Assembly (NCBI RefSeq): GCF_014750655.1
Contig: NZ_JABBXD010000002.1
Coordinates: 483,636-547,635 of the forward strand
Reading direction: 5' to 3'
Source of the DNA: Salinimonas profundi
Lineage (GTDB): Bacteria > Pseudomonadota > Gammaproteobacteria > Enterobacterales > Alteromonadaceae
Length of the DNA: 64,000 bases
Shown: piece after piece, positions 38,063 to 51,099 of the stretch
Layout of the letters: each line of letters opens with the position of its first letter
Numbering within the stretch: the stretch's first letter is position 1
Made by a program: the position numbers and the translations under genes
The notes under the pieces: generated by a model
Told to the model about the DNA's origin: nothing
The model's database searches: none
The model's input: the letters and a program-made list of their open reading frames with translations, nothing else

Positions 38063-38526
38063 TGCACCGCTCCTGATTCAGGCTTTACGTGTTTGATGCC
38101 TTTCATTTTCTCGGCAAGCTCAGGGGGCATGTATTCCTCATCATGTTTGGCCAGTACTTCGTGCGCTTCTATTGTAGAGGGATTAACCAGTGTCCCGGTT
38201 GCCACGATGCCCTGCCCTTCACGAAACAAGTCCGGCAATATACCGTTATATAATACAGTCACTGCGGGGCCCGTATCGACAAGCTCAAAGGCCACCTGCA
38301 GCGTCTGACTATTCCTGTCTACGGTCCCCGGCACCACCATGCCGCCAATGCGAAGTCGCTGGCCTACCTGCGGTACCTGTCCGTTTTTTCCATCGATAAT
38401 CTCAGAAGGGGTATAGAACAAATCGATATTGTCATTCAATGCATATAGCATCAGGGATACCGCCGCTCCTATCAGTATGACGATCCCGCCTATCACCTTC
38501 AGTCGTTGTTTTCTTCGGGGATTCAT
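38059..38526 (-). CDS. ccmE: Haem chaperone CcmE
   Basis: Periplasmic, membrane-anchored haem carrier of 155 residues. An N-terminal helix (about residues 9-29) is followed by an OB-fold. The haem-binding histidine is in [13 protein letters not shown], near residue 130, with the conserved tyrosine four residues later. It starts 15 bases after ccmD. Part of the ccm operon. Confidence 0.96.
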   Translation of the reverse strand: MNPRRKQRLKVIGGIVILIGAAVSLMLYALNDNIDLFYTPSEIIDGKNGQVPQVGQRLRIGGMVVPGTVDRNSQTLQVAFELVDTGPAVTVLYNGILPDLFREGQGIVATGTLVNPSTIEAHEVLAKHDEEYMPPELAEKMKGIKHVKPESGAVQ

Positions 38527-38541
38527 AAGCCGTTTCCGTAT

Positions 38542-38754
38542 TTACCCTGCCGTAGTGCGTTTTGCCTGCCTGGCTTTACGCATTCGTTCTTTGCGTGCTG
38601 ATTCTTTTCTGATTATCTTTAGCAAGCGGCGCTTTTCTATTTTACTGGCGATGACAAGTAACACCATACAAAGCAAACAGACCCCGATGGACAACCATAC
38701 ATAAAATCCGTAGCCCCCCATGGCCAGGAATTCGCTAAAAGAATCAAACTGCAT
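38542..38754 (-). CDS. ccmD: Haem exporter protein CcmD
   Basis: A 70-residue single-span membrane protein that helps release CcmE-haem from CcmABC. FLAMGGYGFYVWLSIGV is the family signature, followed by a very basic cytoplasmic tail (KIEKRRLLKIIRKESARKER). ATG at 38754 (MQFDSFSEFL) is chosen over the in-frame ATG at 38781, which would add nine residues. Overlaps the end of ccmC by eleven bases. Confidence 0.9.
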   Translation of the reverse strand: MQFDSFSEFLAMGGYGFYVWLSIGVCLLCMVLLVIASKIEKRRLLKIIRKESARKERMRKARQAKRTTAG

Positions 38755-39502
38755 GTGAATTCCCTGATCCGCGCCTGACAATAGACGTCATCCACGGTCG
38801 CGCGCCTTCTCGTTTAAGAATTTCGTTTTTAAGCCTTAATGTGGTCACCCACGCGATAAAGCACACGAACCCCACAATATTTATCAGTAATGGCCAGAGC
38901 ATTTCTGTAGCCATTGACGGCTTATCAAATTTGGTAATTGTGGCCCCCTGATGCAGGGTGTTCCACCATTCAACGGAAAAATGAATAATTGGCACATTCA
39001 CCACGCCCACCAGCGCCATTACGCCGGCCGCTTTACCTGCCTGCTGTTTATCATCAAACGCGTTGTAAAGGGCTATCACACCGCAATACAAAAATAACAG
39101 GATAAGTTCTGATGTCAGTCTGGCGTCCCACACCCACCATGCCCCCCACATCGGCTTACCCCAGGCCGCACCGGTAAACAGAGCAATAAATGTCATCACA
39201 GCACCCACTGGTGCCATCGCCACCATTGCCATAAAGGCGGTTCGCCATTGCCAGACAATCCCAACCAGAGCCGCTATCGCCATTGCTACATAAGTACTCA
39301 TGGACAGCATGGCAGCTGGTACGTGAAAATAAATGATTCTGAACGAGTCGCCCTGCTGATAATCAGCAGGGGCATAAAGCAAGCCCCACACACTGCCTGT
39401 AATCAGAAGGGCGATTGCTGAAATCGCAAACCAGGGCTGTAGTCTGCTGCACAGTGCATACACTTTTTCTGTCTTTGCGTAAGGGTGTAACCACTTCCAC
39501 AT
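38744..39502 (-). CDS. ccmC: Haem exporter/ligand protein CcmC
   Basis: Six-span membrane protein of 252 residues that loads haem onto CcmE. The WWD motif is WGAWWVWDARLTSEL; the flanking haem ligands are in IIYFHVPAAM and IIHFSVEWWNTLHQG. ATG at 39502 (MWKWLHPYAKTEK) shares one base with the ccmB stop. The longer in-frame reading from 39565 is not family-like and overlaps ccmB, so it was rejected. Confidence 0.95.
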   Translation of the reverse strand: MWKWLHPYAKTEKVYALCSRLQPWFAISAIALLITGSVWGLLYAPADYQQGDSFRIIYFHVPAAMLSMSTYVAMAIAALVGIVWQWRTAFMAMVAMAPVGAVMTFIALFTGAAWGKPMWGAWWVWDARLTSELILLFLYCGVIALYNAFDDKQQAGKAAGVMALVGVVNVPIIHFSVEWWNTLHQGATITKFDKPSMATEMLWPLLINIVGFVCFIAWVTTLRLKNEILKREGARPWMTSIVRRGSGNSHAV

Positions 39503-40170
39503 CAGTGTTGACTCACTTTCAAGGCATACGAGATGGCAAAAGGTGCACTGGCCAGTGCCAGGCACGTCATCGCAGATATGATTGCCACCTGGGGGCCATA
39601 GGATAACTGCATAGCTGCTGACTCTACCGCAGAGGTAGCAAAAATCAACAGCGGTATGAATACTGGCAATAATAACAGCGACACCAGTAAACTGCCTCGG
39701 TGAAGGCTAACCGTCAGGGCTGTCGCTATCGCGCCGATAAGCGAAAGGAGCGGTGTTCCTAATAATAATGTAATGATTAACGCCTGATACATAGGCAGTG
39801 ACATATGTAAAAACATCGCCAGAACGGGCGACAAACAAATAATCGGTAAAAAGCTCACCAGCCAGTGCGTGAACACTTTTGACAGTGCAATACCTGATAG
39901 CGGGAGCCCACTAAGTATTAACTGCTCAAGCGTGCCATCGTTGAAGTCATCTTTAAAAAGCCGCTCCATCCCCAGCAAACCTGACAAAATCGCAGCAATC
40001 CAGATAACGCCCGGGCTAATTCGCTGCAGAATTTCAGGGCCCGGTCCAACCCCGATTGGAAAAAGACATACAACGATCAGCAAAAACATAAGCGGTTGTA
40101 GCAGCTCACCTTTTTGTCGAAAAGCCAGGGACAGATCGCGCTTAAACACACCGGCATACAAGGCGTTCAT
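39502..40170 (-). CDS. ccmB: Haem exporter permease CcmB
   Basis: Six-span membrane component of the CcmAB ABC complex, 222 residues. FKRDLSLAFRQKGELLQPLMFLLIV and LERLFKDDFNDGTLEQLIL-type sequence (here MERLFKDDFNDGTLEQLIL) are signatures. ATG at 40170 (MNALYAGVFKRD) overlaps the ccmA stop by four bases; the longer frame from 40275 overlaps ccmA by over 100 bases and was rejected. Confidence 0.95.
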   Translation of the reverse strand: MNALYAGVFKRDLSLAFRQKGELLQPLMFLLIVVCLFPIGVGPGPEILQRISPGVIWIAAILSGLLGMERLFKDDFNDGTLEQLILSGLPLSGIALSKVFTHWLVSFLPIICLSPVLAMFLHMSLPMYQALIITLLLGTPLLSLIGAIATALTVSLHRGSLLVSLLLLPVFIPLLIFATSAVESAAMQLSYGPQVAIISAMTCLALASAPFAISYALKVSQH

Positions 40171-40787
40171 AATTGCCCCTCCAGCTCGATAACGCTGACT
40201 GGCATATCCTTCATGCTCAATGGCTGATGCGAAGTGACTATCACTGCCCCGCCCTGCCTGACAAACGTCTCGCAACGCGCCTGAATAAGTGCCACACCAT
40301 CAGTATCAAGAGCGGTAAATGGCTCATCAAGGATCCAAATATCTGAAGATTTCAGCCACAGCCTGGCCAGCGCAACGCGTCGCTGCTGTCCGGCCGATAA
40401 TAAACGCACGGGGATTTCTTCAAGCCCTACCAGGCTGAGCACTTCAAGCACTTCAAAAAGTGTCGTTTCCGATACCCTGATATGATGCTGCGCGCACCAG
40501 AACGTCAGATTCTCTATAGCGCTTAAGCCTGCGCTTAATCCGGCTTTATGTCCCAGGTAAACCAGGCGTCGTTGGAATTCATTGTCGATAGCGCGATTAT
40601 TCCATGTAACCGTCCCGGTATCGGGCTGACTCAGGCCGGCTAATATTCTCAACAGGCTGGTTTTGCCCGCTCCGTTAGGCCCACGAAGATGTACCAACTG
40701 TCCGGGCGACAACGATAACGACAGCGACTCAAATAACACTTTATCGCGTTTCATGCAGGACAGCTGCGATGCGACCAACTCTGCCAA
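40167..40787 (-). CDS. ccmA: Haem exporter ATPase CcmA
   Basis: ABC ATPase of 206 residues that powers release of haem-loaded CcmE. Walker A is LRGPNGAGKTSLLR, the signature is LLSAGQQRRVALAR and Walker B is IWILDEPFTALD. The start appears to be TTG at 40787 (LAELVASQLS). First gene of the ccm operon, divergent from the FliK-like gene. Confidence 0.95.
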   Translation of the reverse strand: MAELVASQLSCMKRDKVLFESLSLSLSPGQLVHLRGPNGAGKTSLLRILAGLSQPDTGTVTWNNRAIDNEFQRRLVYLGHKAGLSAGLSAIENLTFWCAQHHIRVSETTLFEVLEVLSLVGLEEIPVRLLSAGQQRRVALARLWLKSSDIWILDEPFTALDTDGVALIQARCETFVRQGGAVIVTSHQPLSMKDMPVSVIELEGQL

Positions 40788-40885
40788 AGAAATGTTCCGT
40801 TTTCAGTACTTAGCTAACGATAAAAGCCAGTCTACCATAACCGAAACATCTGAAAACGTTTAAAATCTGCTCTTTACACTAAGAA

Positions 40886-42823
40886 ATGTCACTAAATATT
40901 CACACTTTTATCGTGATTGCCGATAACCTCAGTATGATTTCCGGTACTTTGCTCAATTCTGTTTCACACGCATTATCTGCAGTTCTGCCAGAGGCATCAC
41001 CGCAGGTCTCCGGCAAAGAGATGACGCAAGCTAATCTGTCGATAGTTGACGGAAAAGCGCGATTGACGCTGTCAGGCCATCCCCTGATGCTGACACCTGA
41101 CAAAGGCACACTTTCACGCTTGCCTGAAGGTAGCGTCAGGCTAGTGCGTGATGCTGCGCAAACAGCGGTTATTTTAGAAACATTTTCCAGCACCGTTTCG
41201 CTGCCGGCGCGCATTAACTCTGTCAGTACTTCCGGATTAGACGTAAAAACGTTAGTTTCGATTCTGAAACAAAATTTGTCGTCTCTGGCCCGTCCTCTGA
41301 CAGCCTCAGCGTCTGTGGTTAAAGAAGATAATGGCAGCCTTCGCTTGCTCCTTCGTGACACCCCTGTGAATATTGCTATACCTGCATCGTTAAAAGCGAC
41401 ACTTGCCGGCGTTAATGATGTTCAGGTTTCTGTAAAAAGAAATACGCAGAGTATTACGCTGACCGCTCCTTCAGGCTCGCCAGTGCCGTTAAATATTTCC
41501 AAACAACACCAATCATTGTTATCAGCGGCACTGATAAAAAAGAATTTGCCTTCAGGCATTCAGTTGGTGCAATCCCCGACGCCGTTGCTGGACATCATCA
41601 AATCATCGTTACCCGACCCTGTGATGAAGGCATCACCGCTACTTGTTCAGGCCAGAGGAAGCGATATCTTGATAACGATAGAGCAGTTAAAACCCCTTGC
41701 CCGCGTAAAGTTGCCGGTCAGTATTATTAGCTCCGTTACCGAGACAGCCGATAAGCGAAACCTCTTTGCGCTTACGCTGCCTGTTTTCAACAGCCATCCA
41801 GTGGAGCCTGTCAGATCAGAATCGACGGATAAATCGGCGCTGACTACCGAAAGCATAAAACAGCTTGCACAAAAATTGTTGCAACATACCGGCTCCACAA
41901 ACCAGGCTCTTAAAGAGTTATTGACGATACTACGTCAGGCTTCTGTGTCGGTTGAAAGCAAGCCGCTTATGAAAACCATGCTTGAACAGCTAAGTTTTTG
42001 CTCTGCCAACAGCCAGACCGGCCCGACAGATGGGAAGAGTAACAGAAACGGTATCGGGATTGCTCAACAGCGCCTTAACCTACCCAATCAAAGCCAGATT
42101 AGTCAGTTTGCACAAGCAATTTTGCAACCGATATCACCGCCGCTGATTGCACAACCGTCGCCTTCAAATAGCTTCAACAGTGCTTTGGTCTCACTTTTCC
42201 AGTTAGTACTGTCAGGGCGTGCATCACTTTCACAGTCAAATGTATCTTCTGCAGCGTATTCACACATGCTGTCGGAACCAGGAGAGCCTAAAAACACTGC
42301 CAGCACTGGCGCAGCTTATCAGCGCTTTGCCAGCGAGCTTGCTTCGCTGGACAAACAAGCTGGCCTGCTGAATCCACTTAAAACATTGCTTGCCAATCAT
42401 CAGTCTGCGTTTCTCAGTAATCTTGAAAGTCGTAGTCAGGGCAACGATCACTTGTATTTCTGTCTGCCATTTCGCAGTGAGTATTGCTCCAAGCCACCGG
42501 AAATTTTAATCAAGCGTGAAACCGATGATGATAACGACTCCACGGACGGATGGTCGGCAAAGACCTGGTCACTCACGATGAAACTTGAAGCTGGAGACAG
42601 TGGAGAAGTACTGGCAAAAACAAAAATTTCAGGCGAAACCGTCAACCTGAATTTATATGCTTCAACACCGGTACTTTTAGACAAAATCAGGCAAACCCTT
42701 CCCATGCTGATAAATCGCTTCTCAGCTTCCGGACTTATTGTTGAAACTGCGCATGCGCAGCAAGGTAAGATTCCCGACAGCCTTCAACAATCTCCCTATC
42801 AGGTTTTCGAGGTTACCGCATGA
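40886..42823 (+). CDS. FliK-like protein with flagellar hook-length control C-terminal domain
   Basis: A 645-residue Ser/Thr-rich protein with low overall conservation. The C-terminal segment (about residues 550-625: WSLTMKLEAGDSGEVLAKTK, LNLYASTPVLLDKIRQTLP, LIVETAHAQQ) has the pattern of the Flg_hook domain of FliK. Like FliK it has a long disordered-looking N-terminal and central part. The stop overlaps the next gene, an FlhB C-terminal homologue, by four bases. The FliK/FlhB-tail pairing supports a type III export switching role, but no flagellar cluster is nearby. Confidence 0.75.
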   Translation: MSLNIHTFIVIADNLSMISGTLLNSVSHALSAVLPEASPQVSGKEMTQANLSIVDGKARLTLSGHPLMLTPDKGTLSRLPEGSVRLVRDAAQTAVILETFSSTVSLPARINSVSTSGLDVKTLVSILKQNLSSLARPLTASASVVKEDNGSLRLLLRDTPVNIAIPASLKATLAGVNDVQVSVKRNTQSITLTAPSGSPVPLNISKQHQSLLSAALIKKNLPSGIQLVQSPTPLLDIIKSSLPDPVMKASPLLVQARGSDILITIEQLKPLARVKLPVSIISSVTETADKRNLFALTLPVFNSHPVEPVRSESTDKSALTTESIKQLAQKLLQHTGSTNQALKELLTILRQASVSVESKPLMKTMLEQLSFCSANSQTGPTDGKSNRNGIGIAQQRLNLPNQSQISQFAQAILQPISPPLIAQPSPSNSFNSALVSLFQLVLSGRASLSQSNVSSAAYSHMLSEPGEPKNTASTGAAYQRFASELASLDKQAGLLNPLKTLLANHQSAFLSNLESRSQGNDHLYFCLPFRSEYCSKPPEILIKRETDDDNDSTDGWSAKTWSLTMKLEAGDSGEVLAKTKISGETVNLNLYASTPVLLDKIRQTLPMLINRFSASGLIVETAHAQQGKIPDSLQQSPYQVFEVTA

Positions 42824-43125
42824 AGAAATCATTTAAATCGGTCGTAGGACTGAAATACGACGCTGGCAATAGCAAAGCTGCGCCCAAAGTGATAGCAAAG
42901 GGCCATGGTGATATTGCTGAGCAAATTCTTGCTCTGGCACAGGACAATGGAATACTGATTCATGAGGATCCCGCATTAATGGAAGTGCTGGGTCAGCTCG
43001 ATTTAGGGCAGGATATTCCCGAAGCGCTTTATTTTACGATTGCTGAGTTCATTGCATATTCTTACGTGTTACAGGGCAAGGTACCTGATAATTGGGAGCA
43101 GCCTGGTATTCCCCACCGGGTGTAG
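42820..43125 (+). CDS. FlhB C-terminal domain-like protein
   Basis: A 101-residue soluble protein matching the cytoplasmic C-terminal domain of FlhB/YscU after its cleavage site: AVGLKYD-type VVGLKYDAGNSKAAPKVIAKG, EQILALAQDNGILIHEDPALMEVL and IPEALYFTIAEFIAYSYVL. It lacks the membrane domain and the NPTH autocleavage motif. Stand-alone forms are known (B. subtilis YlqH, FhlB-type) and are paired with FliK-like genes, as here (ATGA overlap). Function is not established. Confidence 0.85.
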   Translation: MKKSFKSVVGLKYDAGNSKAAPKVIAKGHGDIAEQILALAQDNGILIHEDPALMEVLGQLDLGQDIPEALYFTIAEFIAYSYVLQGKVPDNWEQPGIPHRV

Positions 43126-43361
43126 TAATCCGGTTTATCGGTTCCTGCTGTACGCTACTGACACCGGCCGTTTTGCACGCTGAAAACGGGTAAGATTTGG
43201 TGACGGAGCTTTTTTATCTGACTCCCATACAGAGCGAGTGTCTGGGCAGCGCTCTGTTGCGCGCCTCTTAAGCTTTTCACACTGCGCTTGCAACTTCTCA
43301 TTTCAACATTCAATCACACGCGTCATGCGTTTATTTTTCTGCACCTTTTATCAATACACAT
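43126..43361. other. Intergenic region between FlhB-tail gene and recA terminator
   Basis: No gene was recognised. It contains two short hairpins without good T-runs: CCGTTTT / AAAACGG (43168-43189), which may end the FliK/FlhB-like unit, and CAGAGCG / CGCTCTG (43230-43256). recX, often just after recA, is not here. Confidence 0.55.
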
Positions 43362-43397
43362 AAAAAAACCGCCATCGGCACATGCAGACAGCGGTTT
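43362..43397 (-). terminator. Intrinsic terminator downstream of recA
   Basis: On the minus strand AAACCGCTGTC and GATGGCGGTTT pair (two G-U wobbles) around a 10-nt loop and are followed by a T-run. It lies about 70 bases after the recA stop. Confidence 0.75.
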
Positions 43398-43468
43398 ATC
43401 GTCATAAAATATTTAGCGGCTACTCGACGATTATATCTTTATAACAGACCGACAGCCGTTTGCTATGC

Positions 43469-44503
43469 TTACAAGGTGTCTTCTGACTCACCTTCGGTGG
43501 CTTCAACTTTCGGCGTTTTGCTTAGCAGCTCTTCCCGGATTTTTTGCTCAATTTCATTAGCAATATCCTTATTTTCTTTCAGGAAATTAATGACATTCGC
43601 TTTACCCTGACCAATACGATCGCCTTTGTAGCTATACCAGGCCCCGGCTTTATCTACCAGTTTCTGCTTAACGCCAAGGTCAATCAACTCAGCTTCTTTA
43701 CTGATGCCTTCTCCATAGCGAATCATAAATTCCGCTTGCTTAAACGGCGGAGCAACCTTATTTTTAACCACTTTAACGCGGGTTTCATTACCGACGACTT
43801 CGTCGCCCTCTTTAACCGCACCAATCCGGCGAATATCCAGACGAACAGAAGAGTAAAACTTCAGTGCGTTACCACCGGTTGTGGTTTCCGGATTCCCGAA
43901 CATTACACCAATTTTCATACGGATCTGGTTGATGAAAATACACAGTGTATTTGAACGCTTGATATTGGCTGTCAGCTTACGCAGCGCTTGCGACATCAGA
44001 CGTGCTTGCAAACCAACGTGTGAATCTCCCATCTCGCCTTCAATTTCTGCTTTTGGTGTCAATGCAGCAACCGAGTCAACAATAACCACATCCACCGCAC
44101 CTGAGCGTACCAGCATGTCGCAGATTTCCAGCGCCTGCTCACCGGTATCCGGCTGTGATACCAGCAGATCATCGATATTTACACCCAGTTTTTCAGCATA
44201 GACCGGATCCAGTGCATGTTCAGCATCAACGAAAGCACAGGTTTTACCTTTTTTCTGTGCCTCAGCAATTACCTGCAGTGTCAGCGTCGTTTTACCCGAT
44301 GACTCCGGACCGTAAATTTCAACAACACGGCCACAGGGTAAACCGCCTATACCCAGCGCGATATCAATGCTCAGCGATCCCGTAGAAACCGCCTCAATAT
44401 CCATTGCCTGATTGTCACCCAAACGCATGATTGCGCCTTTGCCAAACTGCTTTTCAATCTGACCAACGGCCGCAGAAAGCGCTTTAGATTTATTATCGTC
44501 CAC
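43469..44503 (-). CDS. recA: Recombinase RecA
   Basis: DNA-dependent ATPase for homologous recombination and LexA cleavage. Walker A is [10 protein letters not shown] (residues 65-74 from the chosen start), Walker B is [14 protein letters not shown]2 region [29 protein letters not shown] at 44503 ([20 protein letters not shown]) has AGAGGAAG seven bases upstream; a longer ATG-start frame from 44545 begins before this ribosome site and is not family-like. Length 344. The promoter carries a LexA box. No recX follows. Confidence 0.98.
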   Translation of the reverse strand: MDDNKSKALSAAVGQIEKQFGKGAIMRLGDNQAMDIEAVSTGSLSIDIALGIGGLPCGRVVEIYGPESSGKTTLTLQVIAEAQKKGKTCAFVDAEHALDPVYAEKLGVNIDDLLVSQPDTGEQALEICDMLVRSGAVDVVIVDSVAALTPKAEIEGEMGDSHVGLQARLMSQALRKLTANIKRSNTLCIFINQIRMKIGVMFGNPETTTGGNALKFYSSVRLDIRRIGAVKEGDEVVGNETRVKVVKNKVAPPFKQAEFMIRYGEGISKEAELIDLGVKQKLVDKAGAWYSYKGDRIGQGKANVINFLKENKDIANEIEQKIREELLSKTPKVEATEGESEDTL

Positions 44504-44598
44504 AAAAACTTCCTCTGAAGTGTAGCAGTGGCCTTTTCGTCGCAAGAGGCAAAATTTGCAATTGCGCTACCACGCTATGAATAATTAATGGCAGGCAT

Positions 44599-44626
44599 CT
44601 TATACTGTATAACCATACAGTTTCAA
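44599..44626 (-). promoter_or_regulatory. recA promoter
   Basis: On the minus strand TTGAAA (44621-44626) and TATAAG (44599-44604) are separated by 16 bases that consist exactly of the LexA box. This geometry matches E. coli recA. Confidence 0.9.
44605..44620. promoter_or_regulatory. LexA (SOS) box of recA
   Basis: CTGTATAACCATACAG follows the consensus CTGT-N8-ACAG exactly and fills the spacer between the -35 and -10 boxes, so LexA would block RNA polymerase until SOS induction. Confidence 0.95.
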
Positions 44627-44658
44627 GTGCCCGTTGGATTTTATTTACGCTACAAAGT

Positions 44659-45180
44659 CTATGCGTAGTTTTCAACTAGCCAATCGTGCAGATATTGCAG
44701 TGCAAAATTAACCGCCGCTGCGCGCACACTATCCCGGTCTCCGGAAAAATGCTGCTTGCTGGAAACGGTTTTGCCCTGCAAATAAAAACCAAACCACACT
44801 GTGCCTACTGGCTTATCGTCGCTGCCCCCGCCAGGGCCAGCAATACCACTGACACTGATGGCAAGTGGCGCGTTAGCGCGCTGCGCAGTGCCGACAGCCA
44901 TGGCTTCGACACACTCACGCGATACCGCGCCGCAGGATGTCAGAATATCGGGATCAACATTCAACAGTGATTGCTTAGCATCGTTAGAATAAGTAACAAA
45001 AGATTGTTCAAACCAGTTCGAACTGCCGGCTACCGATGTAAATGCAAAGGCTAACCCGCCCCCTGTGCAGGATTCAGCGCAGCTGATGCTCAGCTTGTTG
45101 TCAGTTAACAGCTGCCCGATTCGTGTTATCATCTGCTGGCTTTGCGCGGCCACAGAAACGGTTGAAAAAGCCTGACTCAT
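44659..45180 (-). CDS. pncC: Nicotinamide-nucleotide amidohydrolase (CinA C-terminal type)
   Basis: Deamidates nicotinamide mononucleotide in NAD recycling. It is the stand-alone CinA C-terminal domain of 173 residues. SCAESCTGGGLAFAF, FVTYSNDAKQSLLNV, GAVSRECVEAMA and SVSGIAGPGGGSDDKPVGTVWF are the family motifs. ATG at 45180 (MSQAFSTVSVAA) is preferred; 20 residues upstream from 45240 are not family-like. Upstream of recA on the same strand, as in many gammaproteobacteria, and divergent from mutS. Confidence 0.94.
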   Translation of the reverse strand: MSQAFSTVSVAAQSQQMITRIGQLLTDNKLSISCAESCTGGGLAFAFTSVAGSSNWFEQSFVTYSNDAKQSLLNVDPDILTSCGAVSRECVEAMAVGTAQRANAPLAISVSGIAGPGGGSDDKPVGTVWFGFYLQGKTVSSKQHFSGDRDSVRAAAVNFALQYLHDWLVENYA

Positions 45181-45298
45181 ATCAATAATACGTAGCAAAA
45201 TTTTATTCTTCGCAGTGTACCATTTCCCGGACAGCAGCACATCATTCTGACTGGCCTTTAATAGTGGTACCGTAAGTTAACGATACATCGAGGCACTT

Positions 45299-47860
45299 TT
45301 GGAATCACATACGCCAATGATGCGCCAGTACCTGAACATAAAGGCGCAGCACCCCACTATTCTTCTGTTTTATCGTATGGGCGATTTTTATGAATTGTTC
45401 TATGATGATGCCAAACGTGCAGCACAATTACTGGATATTTCGCTGACCGCTAGGGGTAAATCCGGAGGCGATCCTATTCCGATGGCTGGCGTTCCCTACC
45501 ACGCTGTTGAAAGTTATCTGGCCCGACTCGTCAAAATGGGCGAATCCGTGGCTATTTGCGAGCAGGTAGGCGACCCGGCGACCAGCAAAGGCCCGGTGGA
45601 AAGAAAGGTACAACGTATCGTTACGCCCGGCACGGTTACTGATGAAGCATTGCTTGAAGAGCGTCGTGATAATGTGCTGGCAGCGGTCAGCGGCACCACC
45701 GACCGGTACGGGCTGGCAACTCTGGATGTCAGCAGTGGCAGGTTTGTAGTTGCAGAATGTACAGGCGATGAGGCTTTACTGGCTGAATTACAGCGGGTTA
45801 ATCCGGCAGAGCTACTTTACCCGGAGGGCTTTAGTGGTATAGCGCTTATCGAAAAGCGCAAAGGCATCCGTCGACGCCCGGAGTGGGAATTTGACTACGA
45901 TACCGCAGTTGAACAGCTGAATAACCAGTTCAATACGCGCGCGCTGACCGGTTTTGGTGTTGAAGACATGCACCAGGGGTTAAGTAGCGCTGGTTGTGTA
46001 TTACAGTATGTGAAGGATACCCAGCGAACTGCCCTGCCCCATATCAATGCTATTCAAAAAGATGTGCAGGAAACCCGCGTGCAGCTGGATGCGGCCACCC
46101 GTCGCAACCTTGAAATCACACAAAATATGGGCGGCAACCAGGAACATACGCTGTTCAGTGTACTGGATACCACCGCTACCGCTATGGGCAGTCGCATGCT
46201 GCAGCGTTTTTTACACTCGCCAATCACCGACAGACATGAGTTGAACGCACGTCAGGATGCAATTGCCGCGCTGCTTGATGCACCAGGCCATGACATTGCT
46301 GATCAGCTAAAACAAATTGGCGATATTGAGCGGATTATGGCGCGTCTGGCACTGCGTTCAGCCCGGCCGCGCGATTTCGCACGGCTACGTAATGCGTTTA
46401 ACGCACTACCGGCGCTATGCGACTCTCTGGCGCCATTTAATACACCGCTTCTGCATACCTTAAGTGATAAAATTGGTACCTACCCTCAACTTCAGGATCT
46501 GCTTAACAGAGCAATCATCGATAATCCCCCCGTAGTACTGCGTGATGGTGGGGTGATTGCCCCGGGATACAGTGAAGAGCTGGACGAGTTGAGGGATTTA
46601 TCCCAGGGCGCCACCAACTATCTTCAGGCACTGGAAACCCGTGAGCGGGAACGCACCGGCATCAGCACACTAAAGGTTGGTTACAATAAAGTGCACGGTT
46701 TCTTTATCGAAATCAGCCGCGCACAGAGCGCCCAGGCTCCTGCTGACTATATCCGCAGACAAACGCTTAAAAATACAGAGCGCTACATCACACCAGAGCT
46801 TAAGGAACACGAAGATAAGGTCCTTACCAGTCAAAGTCGTGCACTGGCACTGGAAAAACAATTGTATGAGGCCTTGTTTGATCATTTCCACCCGGTGCTT
46901 AATGCATTGATTAATTCAGCTGCTGCGCTGGCGAAGCTTGATGTTATCCAGTCGCTGGCCGAACGTGCTGAAGCACTTGATCTGCATCGCCCCAGCCTGA
47001 CCGATGAGCGACAGCTTACCTATCAGGAAGGCCGTCATCCGGTGGTAGAGAATGTCATGAGCGATCCGTTTATTGCCAATCCGCTGCAAATGGATGATGA
47101 ACACAAGATGCTGATCATCACTGGTCCGAATATGGGCGGTAAATCAACCTACATGCGCCAGACAGCTCTGATTGTACTTATGGCTTATATCGGCAGTTTT
47201 GTACCGGCGCGCAATGCTGTCATCGGCAAGGTTGACCGCATTTTCACCCGCATTGGGGCATCTGATGATTTAGCGTCCGGCCGATCCACCTTTATGGTAG
47301 AGATGACCGAAACAGCGAATATTCTGCACAATGCCACGGAGCATTCACTGGTGCTGATGGACGAGATAGGTCGCGGTACCAGTACCTACGATGGTCTGTC
47401 ACTGGCCTGGGCGTGTGCGCACCATCTTGCCAGCCAGCAGCATGCCTACACACTTTTTGCCACTCACTATTTTGAGCTGACGCAGCTCCCTGAACATCTT
47501 AGCGGCGTAGTGAATGTTCACCTCGACGCCATTGAGCATGAAGAAACCATTCGCTTCATGCACGCTGTAGAACAGGGTGCAGCGAGCCAAAGTTACGGCT
47601 TGCAGGTTGCTATGCTTGCAGGCGTGCCCAGGCAGGTCATCCAGGCTGCAAAATCCAAACTGCATGAGCTTGAAAGCAGCGCCGATATCACATCGCAAAC
47701 GCAGTCTGAATCAAAGACGGTGCAGGCATCTCTGGACTTGCCGCCACCAGCCCAACCCGGCAAACTGGACGAGGCAATGGCTGCCATTAATCCTGACGAT
47801 CTGTCTCCTCGCCAGGCCCTTGATTTGATCTATACGCTAAAACGCCTGCAGGACAATTGA
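45299..47860 (+). CDS. mutS: DNA mismatch repair protein MutS
   Basis: Recognises mismatches and recruits MutL. 853 residues, as E. coli. The mismatch-reading F-x-E is in [15 protein letters not shown], Walker A is [14 protein letters not shown] and Walker B is [16 protein letters not shown]; the C-terminal end carries the short dimer/tetramer helix. The start is TTG at 45299 with GAGGCA upstream, giving [18 protein letters not shown], which aligns to E. coli AHTPMMQQYL. Divergent from pncC. Confidence 0.98.
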   Translation: MESHTPMMRQYLNIKAQHPTILLFYRMGDFYELFYDDAKRAAQLLDISLTARGKSGGDPIPMAGVPYHAVESYLARLVKMGESVAICEQVGDPATSKGPVERKVQRIVTPGTVTDEALLEERRDNVLAAVSGTTDRYGLATLDVSSGRFVVAECTGDEALLAELQRVNPAELLYPEGFSGIALIEKRKGIRRRPEWEFDYDTAVEQLNNQFNTRALTGFGVEDMHQGLSSAGCVLQYVKDTQRTALPHINAIQKDVQETRVQLDAATRRNLEITQNMGGNQEHTLFSVLDTTATAMGSRMLQRFLHSPITDRHELNARQDAIAALLDAPGHDIADQLKQIGDIERIMARLALRSARPRDFARLRNAFNALPALCDSLAPFNTPLLHTLSDKIGTYPQLQDLLNRAIIDNPPVVLRDGGVIAPGYSEELDELRDLSQGATNYLQALETRERERTGISTLKVGYNKVHGFFIEISRAQSAQAPADYIRRQTLKNTERYITPELKEHEDKVLTSQSRALALEKQLYEALFDHFHPVLNALINSAAALAKLDVIQSLAERAEALDLHRPSLTDERQLTYQEGRHPVVENVMSDPFIANPLQMDDEHKMLIITGPNMGGKSTYMRQTALIVLMAYIGSFVPARNAVIGKVDRIFTRIGASDDLASGRSTFMVEMTETANILHNATEHSLVLMDEIGRGTSTYDGLSLAWACAHHLASQQHAYTLFATHYFELTQLPEHLSGVVNVHLDAIEHEETIRFMHAVEQGAASQSYGLQVAMLAGVPRQVIQAAKSKLHELESSADITSQTQSESKTVQASLDLPPPAQPGKLDEAMAAINPDDLSPRQALDLIYTLKRLQDN

Positions 47861-47906
47861 TCCTGCAAGGCAGTATCAATGCTTTGTGCTTGTTTCATTT
47901 AAATAA

Positions 47907-49667
<1,761 letters not shown>

Positions 49668-49677
49668 TTTCTAATTA

Positions 49678-49706
49678 CGGTGTGCCATAGCAACATGCGC
49701 ACACCG
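49678..49706. repeat. Inverted repeat in pyrG-eno spacer
   Basis: CGGTGTGC (49678-49685) and GCACACCG (49699-49706) form a perfect 8-bp stem with a 13-nt loop immediately before the eno ribosome site GAGG. No T-run follows; it may be an mRNA stability or processing element. Confidence 0.5.
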
Positions 49707-49716
49707 ACAACGTTGA

Positions 49717-51018
<1,302 letters not shown>

Positions 51019-51027
51019 GGCTTTTTG

Positions 51028-51052
51028 GGGCCGGCGCAGTAGCGACCGGCCC
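51028..51052 (+). terminator. GC-rich hairpin after eno
   Basis: GGGCCGG (51028-51034) and CCGGCCC (51046-51052) form a perfect 7-bp stem just after the eno stop. The sequence after it is AACTTCCTG, without a T-run, so termination is uncertain. Confidence 0.5.
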
Positions 51053-51099
51053 AACTTCCTGTTAGGTTATGGCAACCACTAATCATAACCGGCTTACCG

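Noticed and set aside
39502..40275. Long overlaps between ccmA, ccmB and ccmC suggested by the longest open frames
   Set aside because: Internal ATGs at 40170 and 39502 give family-like N-termini and ordinary 1-4 base overlaps, so the long overlaps are start-choice artefacts.
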